Assembly (NCBI GenBank): GCA_030696545.1
Contig: JAUYSA010000024.1
Span: 1 to 33,822 of the forward strand
DNA from: Hyphomonadaceae bacterium
GTDB lineage: Bacteria > Pseudomonadota > Alphaproteobacteria > Caulobacterales > Hyphomonadaceae
Direction: 5' to 3'
DNA: 33,822 bases
How positions within the stretch are numbered: the first letter of the stretch is position 1; every line of letters starts with the position of its first letter. This document shows positions 18,659-26,756 of this stretch, in pieces. Position numbers and translations under genes: made by a program. The notes under the pieces were generated by a model. The model did not search any database. It saw only the letters and a list, made by a program, of their open reading frames with translations, and had not been told where the DNA came from.

Positions 18659-21600
18659 CGCTATTCTTCCGGATTTGCTCAGCAAACGCCGTGGCGCGCC
18701 CCACGGCGGCGATCAAGGCTTGCGGCTCGACCGGCTTCCCGACGACATCCTCGAAACCTAAACTGATGAGTTTCGACCGCGCGGCGGGGTCCGCGTCAGC
18801 GGTAAATGCGAGAATGGGCGTCATGTCATTCGGCCCTGGTGCAGCTCGTATTTTCCGAAGGGCGCCGGGCCCATCGAGGCCGGGCATCTGGACGTCCATG
18901 AGAATAACGTCATAGGGCGCTTCTGACGCCATCTGAGCCGCGGCCTCGCCGTCCGCCGCCTCTGTGATCTCCGCGCCAACACCGGTTAAGAACAATCTGG
19001 CGAGTTCTCGATTGGCGGCGTGATCATCGACAACAAGCACGCGGACGCCGGTGAAACTGATCTGATCCGACGCCTCGTAAACCCTAGGCGTCTGCGCCAA
19101 GACAGCGCGTTGCGAGGGTATCTCGAACCAGAAGCAGCTGCCCTCTCCGGCTCGGCTCTCGATGCCGATATGACCCCCCATGGCCTCAACCAGGCCCTTG
19201 CAAATCGCCAACCCCAGTCCGGTGCCACTTTGAGTCCGCGTCAACGATCCGTCGATCTGCGAAAATCGCTTAAACAGCCGCTCCTGCTTGTCCTGAGAAA
19301 TCCCCTCACCCGTGTCGGCCACCTCGACGCGCAGGTTTCCTGTGTCGTCGTCATAACGCGTGCGCAGAGCGACGCCGCCGACAGTGGTGAACTTGACCGC
19401 GTTGCTCACCAAATTAAGCAGGATTTGGCGCAGGCGATCTGGGTCTATCAAAAGGACCAGATCATCGCCGCTCGCCCCGCCATCGAGAGACAAGCCGAGA
19501 TCCTTGGCGCCGGCCTGCGGCGTGAATAGATCAAGCGTGTCCCGGCAGAGTTTGCTGACAGACACCGCCTCGGGGTGGATAGCCACCTGGCCGGCCTCCA
19601 GCTTCGAGAAATCTAGGATGTCGTTCACCGTGCAGAGTAGGGCGCGACTAGCGTTGCCGACGCGGTCGATGTAGTTGCGCGTCAGATCAGCGAGATCAGC
19701 CTGCTCGGCGGCTAAACCTATGAATCCAATAATGCTTGTTAGCGGCGTCCGCAGCTCGTGGCTCATGTTGGCTAGGAAGTCCGCCTTCACGGAGGCCGCT
19801 TCCTCCGCCTCGACCTGCGCAAGTCGAAGGCGCGCCTCGAGGGCCTTTCTGGGCGTAATGTCGCGCACGACATCGTTGAGGCAGTTGAATTTGCCGGTGA
19901 TCGGATCTGTGGTCAGCGTCGGCTTGCATTCAAGCCAAAGCTCATGGCCCGCCTTGTGCCGCGCACGAAATTCGACCGGCCAAGCCGCGATTTTGCCCTT
20001 CGAGCGGAAGACGGTTTGGCACATGGCCAAAACCTTCTCGCCATCCTCTGGCTCCATCAGCGTCGTAAAGTGTTGACCTAACAGCTCGTCAGGCGTGTAG
20101 CCGGTAATGGCGAGGCTCGCCGGCGAGACATAAGTCATGATCCCGTCGAGCTGGAACTCGGTGATCATGTCGGGGGCGTTGACGGCAAGACTACGGAAAC
20201 GTTCTTCGCTCGTCCTGATGGCGATCTCGGCCATTTTTTGAGCCGTGACGTCGAGCGCAGTGCCGATCACCGCGAGGACTTCTCCGTTGGGGCCACGCTC
20301 GATGTCCGAATTGCAGAGAAGGTACCTCACCTCCCCATCGGCGCGTACGATACGGGTCAAGGAATTTTCGTCGGCGCCACCGCGGGCGAGCTGCTCCTCA
20401 AGGCGCACGCTCGCCAACAACGCGTCGTCCGGGTGGGTCATGGCCATGACCCCCTCAAGGTCGAGCGCTTGGTCTGCATCGAGGCCGTAAATCCGGTAGA
20501 TCTGGGCTGACCAGGTGAGTTCGCGGGTACCGGCATCCACTCGCCAGTGTCCGAAGCCAGCAATCGCTTCAGCGGCCTCCGCGCGACGCGCCAATTCCTC
20601 TGCCTGGTCGCGTGCTTCAGCCATCGCGGCTTCGGCTCGTTTAAGATCAGTAATATCGACACTGACCGAAACCGTTCCACCATCGGCGGTTCGGCGCTCG
20701 TTGACCCGCAACCAGCGACCCGACGCCGTCTGCAGTACGACGCTTGGCGCTGCCCCCCAGCGAGCCGCCTGCCGTTCCGCCACCCAATCCGCCTCGCGAC
20801 CTGAAGCAGCTGGATAAGCGCCGTGGAGAACGAGGGATTCTAGCACGCTGGGGAATTCGAGCCCGACTGCTAACTCTGCGCCGTTCGACCGGCAGAGGTC
20901 GTCATACTGAGCATTCCAGGCGATCAAGCGGTCGGACGAATCGTAGAAGGCCAGGCCCTCCGGCATGGCGTCCAGCGCTTCACGCAAGCGGCGCAGATTT
21001 CCACTACGGCGAGCGGCGTCAAGGGCGACCCCACCGGTCGCGACTATGAGGATCAGAGCGGTGGCAGCCACCGAGGCCGCCACCATAACCGCCGTCGACA
21101 TCAGCGTGGCGGGCACGCCCACGCTGGAGTCCGGCACGATCGACACTGCGGTCATGCCGGTGAAGTGCATGCCGACGATGGCGAGCGTGAGAAGTCCAGC
21201 GGAGCCGACGCGTGAGGCGACGCCGCTCTTCGAATGCGCGACGAGCAACGCGGCTGAGGCGAGCAGACCACCTACCGCAACCGACGCCGTGACATACGCC
21301 GCGTTCCATTGCACGACGCCAGCCGTCCGGTAGCCCAGCATTCCGACGTAATGCATAAGAGTGATGCCTAGCCCCACGACGAGGCCACCGCCCACAGTCG
21401 TCAAACTTGAACCAGGGCCGATGCGCGATGAAGCAAGAGCGAACCCCGAGGTCGTGCCGAAGACTGCGACGCCCAGCGATGCTGCGGTCGGAAGGAGTGC
21501 GTAGCCCGTCGGAAGACCCGTTTTGAACGCCAACATCGCAACGAAGTGCGTGGTCCAAATGCCCGCGCCGGCGACTAGGCCGGCCATAGTCAGCCAGCCT

Positions 21601-21740
21601 ATCTTCTTCCAGGAAGATGGAAGCGGTACCATGGAATATAGATAGAACGTCGCCAATGTTGAAGCCACACAGACTAAGGCCGCGACACCCACGAGCCAAA
21701 TATTGTGCTCCATTCCGATACAGAGCAGCACGTTAATCAT
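18648..21740 (-). CDS. MHYT-domain hybrid sensor histidine kinase
   Basis: 1030 residues from ATG 21740 (MINVLLCIGMEHNIWLVG); ATG 21713 (MEHNIW) is an equally plausible family-style start. The longer frame to 22064 would read through an IS6 end and is rejected. Seven or so membrane segments carry three MHYT-type motifs, THFVAM (about 64-69), MHYVGM (129-134) and MHFTGM (191-196), a module thought to bind copper and sense a diatomic gas (family knowledge). Then come three PAS domains (about 250-370, 385-500, 505-630), HisKA with His662 in SHELRTPLTS, an ATPase with [12 protein letters not shown], and a receiver with Asp949 in ILMDVQMP and Lys1002 in VGKP. Overlaps the response regulator gene downstream. 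Confidence 0.92.
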   Translation of the reverse strand: MINVLLCIGMEHNIWLVGVAALVCVASTLATFYLYSMVPLPSSWKKIGWLTMAGLVAGAGIWTTHFVAMLAFKTGLPTGYALLPTAASLGVAVFGTTSGFALASSRIGPGSSLTTVGGGLVVGLGITLMHYVGMLGYRTAGVVQWNAAYVTASVAVGGLLASAALLVAHSKSGVASRVGSAGLLTLAIVGMHFTGMTAVSIVPDSSVGVPATLMSTAVMVAASVAATALILIVATGGVALDAARRSGNLRRLREALDAMPEGLAFYDSSDRLIAWNAQYDDLCRSNGAELAVGLEFPSVLESLVLHGAYPAASGREADWVAERQAARWGAAPSVVLQTASGRWLRVNERRTADGGTVSVSVDITDLKRAEAAMAEARDQAEELARRAEAAEAIAGFGHWRVDAGTRELTWSAQIYRIYGLDADQALDLEGVMAMTHPDDALLASVRLEEQLARGGADENSLTRIVRADGEVRYLLCNSDIERGPNGEVLAVIGTALDVTAQKMAEIAIRTSEERFRSLAVNAPDMITEFQLDGIMTYVSPASLAITGYTPDELLGQHFTTLMEPEDGEKVLAMCQTVFRSKGKIAAWPVEFRARHKAGHELWLECKPTLTTDPITGKFNCLNDVVRDITPRKALEARLRLAQVEAEEAASVKADFLANMSHELRTPLTSIIGFIGLAAEQADLADLTRNYIDRVGNASRALLCTVNDILDFSKLEAGQVAIHPEAVSVSKLCRDTLDLFTPQAGAKDLGLSLDGGASGDDLVLLIDPDRLRQILLNLVSNAVKFTTVGGVALRTRYDDDTGNLRVEVADTGEGISQDKQERLFKRFSQIDGSLTRTQSGTGLGLAICKGLVEAMGGHIGIESRAGEGSCFWFEIPSQRAVLAQTPRVYEASDQISFTGVRVLVVDDHAANRELARLFLTGVGAEITEAADGEAAAQMASEAPYDVILMDVQMPGLDGPGALRKIRAAPGPNDMTPILAFTADADPAARSKLISLGFEDVVGKPVEPQALIAAVGRATAFAEQIRKNSDAA

Positions 21741-21880
21741 GGCAATATTCCAGCTATGCACTGGGCGGAGTGTGGGGGGTAATCCTTCTCCCGAAGCTAA
21801 CGCGGGCCCTATTGATCGCGTTACAACGACGCAGGACGTTAAGAGCGGCTGATGACACTTATTCGAAACTCGGAGCGGCC

Positions 21881-21937
21881 GACGCCCCTGCCCCCACTGT
21901 GCTAAGTGGAGACAAGTTGCCGTTGGACTGACAGCAC
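21881..21937 (+). mobile_element. IS6 right-end remnant
   Basis: Only the post-transposase tail and terminal repeat survive (ACGCCCCTGCCCCCACT ... TTGCCGTTGGACTGACAGCAC). Bases 21906-21937 are identical over 32 positions to 33488-33519. Same orientation as that copy. The rest of the gap 21741-22062 holds the kinase promoter region and the leader of the SDR gene. Confidence 0.85.
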
Positions 21938-22062
21938 TCCTTTTGGACATTGTGCAGACCGTTAGGAGTAGTACAAGATGAGCGGCATCAGGCGAGAAGG
22001 CAGTATGGCCATTCTTGAAAATTAGCTCGAGACCAAGTCTGTGTGGATAGGTGAGGATTGAC

Positions 22063-22836
22063 ATGATCGACTTGAAAATGACGCCGCCCGCCGGAAACCG
22101 GACTGTTATTGTTGGCGGTTGTGGCGGGATCGGTCACGCGCTGGCGAAAGCTTGCCAGGCACTGGATCACCGTGTCGCCGTTTTGGACCTTCCACGATCG
22201 ATCGAGAGTAGCCCGCCGGTTGAAGGCATCGAACCGATGCCGCTCGACATCACTCAGGCCGGTCAGGTCGAGTCCACACTCAGCCGCGTCGACGCCGAAC
22301 TGGGCGGTATCGATACCCTGATCAACCTGGTCGGCTTCATGAACAAGCGGGCACGGATCGAGGAGATTGAGGACGACGAATGGGCTAGCGTCATGGACGG
22401 AAATCTGGAGGCGGTAGCGCGCCTCCTGCGGCGCGCGGTTCCCATTATGAATCGCGCAACAGACGCATCGATCGTTCTCATATCATCCGGCATGGGTGTT
22501 CGCCCCCTACCCTTCAGCGCTCCCTATTCAATCGCGAAGGCGGGCATCATCGCGCTTACCAAAGCGTTGGCACTTGAATGCGCGCCTCGGATTCGCACCA
22601 ACGCGATCGCACCGGGAGCCGTGCAGACCGCATTTCTTACAGGTGGGACCGGACGCGATCCGGGAACGCCAGGCGACTCCCCGTTCGATATCGAAGCTTA
22701 CAAGAAGACCATCCCGATGCGGCGAATGGCCGAAACTGCCGATATAGTCGGACCCATCCTTTTCCTCGCGTCTCCTGCGGCGGGTTTCATCAACGGGCAG
22801 ACGCTTCACGTCAACGGCGGCGGCTTGATGCCCTGA
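22063..22836 (+). CDS. Short-chain dehydrogenase/reductase
   Basis: 257 residues from ATG 22063, preceded by GGTGAGG at six bases; a GTG four codons earlier is less likely. Rossmann cofactor loop VIVGGCGGIGHALA at about 16-29 (TGxxxGxG variant), then a Ser in LISSGMG, and Tyr-x-x-x-Lys in PYSIAKA, the SDR catalytic triad. It ends in the usual GQTLHVNGGG. It is a soluble NAD(P)-dependent alcohol dehydrogenase or ketoreductase; an acidic residue after beta-2 (VLDLPRS) favours NAD. Length is typical of classical SDRs. It lies at the left edge of the sulfation module and could make or consume the hydroxyl group that is sulfated, but that is inference. Confidence 0.9.
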   Translation: MIDLKMTPPAGNRTVIVGGCGGIGHALAKACQALDHRVAVLDLPRSIESSPPVEGIEPMPLDITQAGQVESTLSRVDAELGGIDTLINLVGFMNKRARIEEIEDDEWASVMDGNLEAVARLLRRAVPIMNRATDASIVLISSGMGVRPLPFSAPYSIAKAGIIALTKALALECAPRIRTNAIAPGAVQTAFLTGGTGRDPGTPGDSPFDIEAYKKTIPMRRMAETADIVGPILFLASPAAGFINGQTLHVNGGGLMP

Positions 22837-22956
22837 GAGGCACACGGCGATCTTCGTCGAACTCTACGACAAAACGTGGTGGAGCTTTGAGAACGACGCG
22901 ACTGAGGTCACCGCAGGCTTCTTCGTGGCGTTCACCAGTGACGTGACCCTCGTTTC

Positions 22957-22970
22957 GGCACTGTCAGCGC
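22957..22970 (+). repeat. IS6-like terminal repeat motif
   Basis: GGCACTGTCAGCGC matches GGCTCTGTCAGCCC, the left end of the IS6 copy at 33189, at 12 of 14 positions. It sits right where recognisable receiver-domain sequence begins, so it may mark the junction. Confidence 0.4.
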
Positions 22971-23092
22971 AGACAATGCCGATTCTCGACGGGCCGTCTG
23001 CGACCGCGGAAATCCGTCGCATGGAAGCTGAGCGCGGACTTCAAAGAATTCCGATCACCGCTTTCACAGCGCCGGCTACCACCGTCGCCTGA
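22971..23092 (+). pseudogene. Receiver-domain fragment of a hybrid kinase
   Basis: The plus frame reads TMPILDGPSATAEIRRMEAE, then RGLQRIPITAFTAP, ending in TGA at 23090-23092. This is the segment after the phospho-acceptor loop of a hybrid-kinase receiver (compare [14 protein letters not shown] in the kinase at 536-2638). The acceptor Asp and everything before it are missing. An open frame of about 47 codons precedes it (ELYDKTWWSFENDATEVTAG...), which I do not recognise. It converges with, and overlaps by 17 bases, the DUF1214 gene. Not functional. Confidence 0.65.
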
Positions 23093-24281
23093 GCTGGGCG
23101 CCCTTCGCGCGCGCGAGCAAGGCCTCCTGACGCTCACTGGCGCTCACGCGTGCAGTATCGGCTGGTAAATGATCCAATAGTGAACTGAGAGTCACAACCT
23201 CGGTTTTGATCTTCGGAAAGGCGGAATCGAAGAACCGGCAACGAACAGTCACGCGATCATAATCGGCCTTGTCGATCCAATTGAGAACGCCGGGATCGTG
23301 GCGAGAGACTACGACGCGGAGGCGTCCGTCGGAATCGACCTTGCCCTGATGAGAATTGAGACCGCATTGGCGGTTCATGAAATCAAGCGTGTTGCCCATG
23401 GCGTCCATGATCTGGACTCCCCAATAAGCGGTGGGATCGATGACATCCGTTTCCAAAATCCACGCTTCGTCATCGCCAATTTCAACAATGCCGTGCCCAT
23501 AGGCCTGGTCGCCGTAGGTCGGAAGCATGCTTGTCACTTCGATCATCGCATTCGTTGGGATCAAAGCGTGCTGCCGCTTGACGATACCGACGAAGTTTTG
23601 CGCATAGAGTTGGACGTAATTGGGGATCGCATTCAGGCGCTCGTTGTATTCCGCTGGCGTCCAATGCGCTTGCTCAATGTCTTTGTCGATCCGCTGAATG
23701 CTCAATGTTGGGTCAATGTCGTTGACCCAATCATCTGCCACGCGCCGCGCGCTAAGGTAAATATTGTCGATCTCGCGGTCGATTGGCACCCACGCGCCAT
23801 CATATCCGGCCGGCCTTTCAGCACTAAGCAGGATTTCATAGGCGCCGTCGGCAGCGATCTTGAATTCGTCAACATTGATATCACGCACGAATTTGCTCGT
23901 AGCGTCGATACCAAACTGTCCATGCTTGATCTGCAAATAGAATATTCTTGCCGTTCCCCGGTGACCGGAGACCCGATAAACGCCAGAACCACGGATGCGG
24001 CTCACGTTATACACAGTGTCCTGATTTCCATTGAAGGCGCGAATGGTACTGTTCAATAGTGGGAACCATTCAGGGTGGTCCGGATCGATGCGCGGGATCA
24101 TCAGGATCGCCTGCGTCAGAACGTGCATCAGGTGCTCGTTCACCTCGCCGGATTGCTGGGGAGTGGTCGCAAGTGAACCTTCGGAAAGCTTGTGAATCTG
24201 AAGGCCTGCTTCTCCCAATCGGCGGGTAAAATCGAGCCAGGCTTGCGCCGCCGGCGTGAGATCAGAATGAGTTAAATCCAC
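23076..24281 (-). CDS. DUF1214-type protein, copy 1 of the sulfation module
   Basis: 401 residues from GTG 24281 with GGGAGG five bases upstream. No signal peptide or membrane segment, so cytosolic. The N-terminal half has PEWFPLLNSTIRAFNGNQDTVY and YRVSGHRGT. The C-terminal half has AYWGVQIMD, a long strand region, DGRLRVVVSRHDPGVLNWID and the terminal KGAQLRRRW. The DG-L-v-vS--DPG--NW pattern is the DUF1214 signature. The biochemical function is unknown. A second intact copy at 31950-33176 shares the layout and the RRRW end. The gene is co-directional with, and downstream of, the Crp/Fnr gene, with its own palindromes between them, so it is probably separately controlled. Base composition here is visibly more AT-rich than at copy 2. 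Confidence 0.75.
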   Translation of the reverse strand: MDLTHSDLTPAAQAWLDFTRRLGEAGLQIHKLSEGSLATTPQQSGEVNEHLMHVLTQAILMIPRIDPDHPEWFPLLNSTIRAFNGNQDTVYNVSRIRGSGVYRVSGHRGTARIFYLQIKHGQFGIDATSKFVRDINVDEFKIAADGAYEILLSAERPAGYDGAWVPIDREIDNIYLSARRVADDWVNDIDPTLSIQRIDKDIEQAHWTPAEYNERLNAIPNYVQLYAQNFVGIVKRQHALIPTNAMIEVTSMLPTYGDQAYGHGIVEIGDDEAWILETDVIDPTAYWGVQIMDAMGNTLDFMNRQCGLNSHQGKVDSDGRLRVVVSRHDPGVLNWIDKADYDRVTVRCRFFDSAFPKIKTEVVTLSSLLDHLPADTARVSASERQEALLARAKGAQLRRRW

Positions 24282-24300
24282 GAAACCTCCCTTTGAATTT

Positions 24301-24316
24301 CAGGTGTGACCACCTG
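24301..24316. promoter_or_regulatory. Palindrome CAGGTG-tgac-CACCTG upstream of DUF1214 copy 1
   Basis: A perfect 16-base inverted repeat (6-4-6) 19 bases upstream of the GTG start, where a repressor would block transcription or translation. Distinct from the CRP-like sites nearby. Confidence 0.4.
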
Positions 24317-24422
24317 TTATTCGTCGTTATAATTCGGCGACGCCTTTTCGACCGGCGATCGATCGATGCGTCAAGGCGCACACGACCGGATCGACGGAGG
24401 TTAAAGCGGTTGAGGTCCTGAC

Positions 24423-24442
24423 ATTGTCGCCTTACCGACAAT
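24423..24442. promoter_or_regulatory. CRP-like operator B, ATTGTCG-N6-CGACAAT
   Basis: A perfect 20-base palindrome (spacer CCTTAC) 141 bases upstream of DUF1214 copy 1 and just past the Crp/Fnr gene. It is the same sequence as operator A in both half-sites. The distance between half-sites equals that of TGTGA-N6-TCACA, the classic CRP geometry. Confidence 0.65.
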
Positions 24443-24496
24443 CGACATCGATCGGGCGACTGATTTCGGCGGCCGGAGAGGTTCGCTCTCCTGATT

Positions 24497-25183
24497 TCAT
24501 GAATCGAGTCGAGCCGCATCCAGAATGATGATGGCGCCGTACTGGATTTCTATCAGGCCCTGCTTCTGAAGAAGGCGAAGACTCTCGTTTACGGTCTGTC
24601 GCGATAAGTCGATCATGCTGGCCATTTGCTCTTGATTGATTTCGAGCACGATATCCTTTTCGCGCCCCTGACGGACATCGCCCTGAGCTAGGTGACTTAA
24701 AAGGCGCCTCAGCCTAATTCGCGGTGGCTGCATCATCACTTCGCCGTTGAAGAACATCTGCCGACGCATATTGCCACAGAGCAGCGATGCAAAATTCTTC
24801 ATCAAGCCCGGCTGCGCTGCAATCAATGCATCGAATTGTCTGGGCGAGACTTGAAGGAGCGAGGCTTCCGAGACTGCCGACGTCGTATGATGGCGGGGCA
24901 GCGCATCAATCATCGAGACCTCACCGAACCAGCCGCCAGCCGAGCCAAATCCGGAGACGATCTCCTTTCCACTCAAATGGGTGTAGGTGTACTTGATCCG
25001 TCCAGAGCAAATGCCAAATAGCCCGTTCGGTGGATCTCCCTGCCGGTAGATAATTTTGCCAGACGGAACGTTCAGCAGATTGGCTTCGCCCAGAATCAGT
25101 TGTTGAAGCGAGGCAGGTAGTTCGGCGAACCAACCGCGTGCTCCCAGCTGTGTCGTCAAAGCCTGCGGGGTTTTCGATCTCAT
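24497..25183 (-). CDS. Crp/Fnr-family transcriptional regulator
   Basis: 228 residues. A cyclic-nucleotide-binding-type beta barrel at about 20-125 (GKIIYRQGDPPNGLFGICSG, GGWFGEVSMIDALPRHHTTS) with Glu88 and Arg97 near the nucleotide-pocket positions. A dimer helix follows at about 125-150, then a C-terminal winged helix at about 155-225 with INQEQMASMIDLSRQTVNES as helix-turn-helix. There is no N-terminal cysteine cluster, so it is not an oxygen-sensing FNR. A cNMP or another small ligand is possible. It is divergent from sulfotransferase 1 over a 101-base gap holding operator A, 13 bases from its own ATG, which suggests autoregulation. The best candidate to control the sulfation genes. Confidence 0.9.
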   Translation of the reverse strand: MRSKTPQALTTQLGARGWFAELPASLQQLILGEANLLNVPSGKIIYRQGDPPNGLFGICSGRIKYTYTHLSGKEIVSGFGSAGGWFGEVSMIDALPRHHTTSAVSEASLLQVSPRQFDALIAAQPGLMKNFASLLCGNMRRQMFFNGEVMMQPPRIRLRRLLSHLAQGDVRQGREKDIVLEINQEQMASMIDLSRQTVNESLRLLQKQGLIEIQYGAIIILDAARLDS

Positions 25184-25195
25184 TCACGGACCCCC

Positions 25196-25217
25196 AATTG
25201 TCGTCAGCACGACAATT
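25196..25217. promoter_or_regulatory. CRP-like operator A in the divergent regulator/sulfotransferase 1 promoter
   Basis: A perfect 22-base palindrome, AATTGTCG-tcagca-CGACAATT, between the two divergent starts: 13 bases from the regulator ATG and 67 from the sulfotransferase 1 GTG. It repeats at 24423 and 26634. Confidence 0.7.
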
Positions 25218-25284
25218 TAAATCTAGCATCGGGGCTAACAGTGAAGTCAAGCGGTGTATCCGAAAACCAACGGGGAGGAGCAAG

Positions 25285-26475
25285 GTGCTCGTCGACAGCC
25301 AGGCCATTTTTGACGCGTTTGACCCGCAACGGTTGCTGAAGGAGGCGCAGGAACAAGCCGGCCTTTCCGATTTTGGTGATCAGGGGTTTGTGAGCGCGCT
25401 GGAAAAGTTGCGGGAATATTGTTCCCTTGATTCCAGGCTTGACGCGATGGGGCTGGCGTCGAACCGAACGAGGATTATTCGGCATCTGGTCAATCGTCTG
25501 CGCTTTGAGGATGATCTGAAGCGCCATCCGGAAATTTTGGACGAAGAGGTGTCAGATCCGATCGTCATCCTGGGCATGCCGCGCTCTGGAACGACGAAAA
25601 CGCACCGCATGATGGGCGTCGATCCAAATTTGTTGAAAACCATCACCTGGCAGCTCGTCAACCCCGCGCCGTTTCCGAATGCGAAGCCGGGAGAACCGGA
25701 CCCCAGGATCGAGGCAGCTTATAGTCAGGAAGTGTTGCTTTCCGCCAATGACAGCAATCCAGCGCTACGCGCAGGCCATTTTTACGGGGCCCACGAGGTT
25801 CAAGAAGACCTGTGGTTGTTCCTTCTGACCTTCAACTATCCGACGAATTCGCGCCCATTTTCGCTCGGGTATCACAATTATCTTATGGCTCGGCGGGCGC
25901 CCTCAGATCTGGAGAATTACGCCTACTTCAAAAAGCTGATCCAGTATCTTCAATGGCAACAGGGCGGTCGGAATGGCCGGCGATGGCTGTTCAAGAACAT
26001 CGGAAACATGGCGTTCATGGATGAGCTCCTGCAGACGTTTCCGAACGCGAGCCTCGTGCATGTCCACCGCAAGCTGACCAGCAGCTTGCCCTCGATCATC
26101 AAATTGACGACCGAATTGATCCGTACGGAGAACGCAGAAATCAATTCAAAGGATTTAATCGCTTATCACGTGATGCGGGCCAAGATGGTCATCGACCGTT
26201 ACATGGAAAGCCGTGACCGCCTGGGTCTCGACGGTCGCATCCTCGATATTCCTTATCAGCGCATACGTACAGACTCGTTATCTGTCATTCGCGAGATCTA
26301 CCAGCACGCAGAACACACCTTGGCTCCAGAGTCCGAGCAGCTCATGAAGGATTATGAATTGACGAATGAGCAGGGCAAGCACGGCGCGCACGAGTACTCG
26401 CTGGAAGGGTACGGTCTGTCAGAGTCCGCCATCAATAACAGCTTCCGCGAGTATAACCGCCGCTATATCCTTTAG
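25285..26475 (+). CDS. Sulfotransferase 1 (divergent paralog)
   Basis: 396 residues. The start is GTG 25285, since GGGGAGGAG lies just upstream and the paralog starts with the same VLVD. The frame upstream to 25138 runs into the divergent promoter. The PAPS 5'-phosphosulfate loop MPRSGTTKTH is at 98-107. The 3'-phosphate region keeps Arg262 and Ser267 (HVHRKLTSSLPS), but the usual HRDPRAS core is HRKLTSS. The Lys-x4-His element seen in paralog 2 (MKHETNH) is FKNIGNM, so its histidine is lost. It would transfer sulfate from PAPS to an unknown acceptor in the cytosol, if active. The C-terminal EQGKHGAHEYSLEGYGL is shared with paralog 2. More AT-rich than paralog 2. Confidence 0.85.
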   Translation: MLVDSQAIFDAFDPQRLLKEAQEQAGLSDFGDQGFVSALEKLREYCSLDSRLDAMGLASNRTRIIRHLVNRLRFEDDLKRHPEILDEEVSDPIVILGMPRSGTTKTHRMMGVDPNLLKTITWQLVNPAPFPNAKPGEPDPRIEAAYSQEVLLSANDSNPALRAGHFYGAHEVQEDLWLFLLTFNYPTNSRPFSLGYHNYLMARRAPSDLENYAYFKKLIQYLQWQQGGRNGRRWLFKNIGNMAFMDELLQTFPNASLVHVHRKLTSSLPSIIKLTTELIRTENAEINSKDLIAYHVMRAKMVIDRYMESRDRLGLDGRILDIPYQRIRTDSLSVIREIYQHAEHTLAPESEQLMKDYELTNEQGKHGAHEYSLEGYGLSESAINNSFREYNRRYIL

Positions 26476-26633
26476 GCCGGTTAAAGCAGCGCGATCTAGC
26501 AGCTGTCATAATTCACCGAGGCTAGGCTTTGCAACCTGGGCGCGCGATTTACTGGTTGTCTCGAATACGGCGGCAGAATCGCGCTGAAGAAATCTGGGGA
26601 AACGGTCAAGCGGTGCGAGGCGCTTTCGAACCA

Positions 26634-26653
26634 AATTGTAGCGCGGGCGACAA
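26634..26653. promoter_or_regulatory. CRP-like operator C upstream of sulfotransferase 2
   Basis: ATTGTAG-cgcggg-CGACAAT: the same 7-6-7 palindrome as operators A and B with one mismatch in the left arm (A for C at 26639), 103 bases upstream of the sulfotransferase 2 GTG. The rest of the gap 26476-26756 has no gene. Confidence 0.55.
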
Positions 26654-26756
26654 TCTGCGCCCCGCGCGCATGTCACAAGCTTCCGCTACGTCGGCCTACG
26701 CTAGGCTTCGCAAAACGCGATGCAGAAGAGCCCCGTGGGGAGAGGGATTCAATAAC

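Noticed and set aside
21741-22064. Upstream extension of the MHYT kinase frame by 108 codons
   Set aside because: It would read through the IS6 right end at 21881-21937 and the SDR start; MHYT proteins normally begin just before the first membrane helix.
24497-25183. Oxygen-sensing FNR identity for the Crp/Fnr regulator
   Set aside because: There is no N-terminal cysteine cluster; only isolated cysteines occur (residues 59 and 136).
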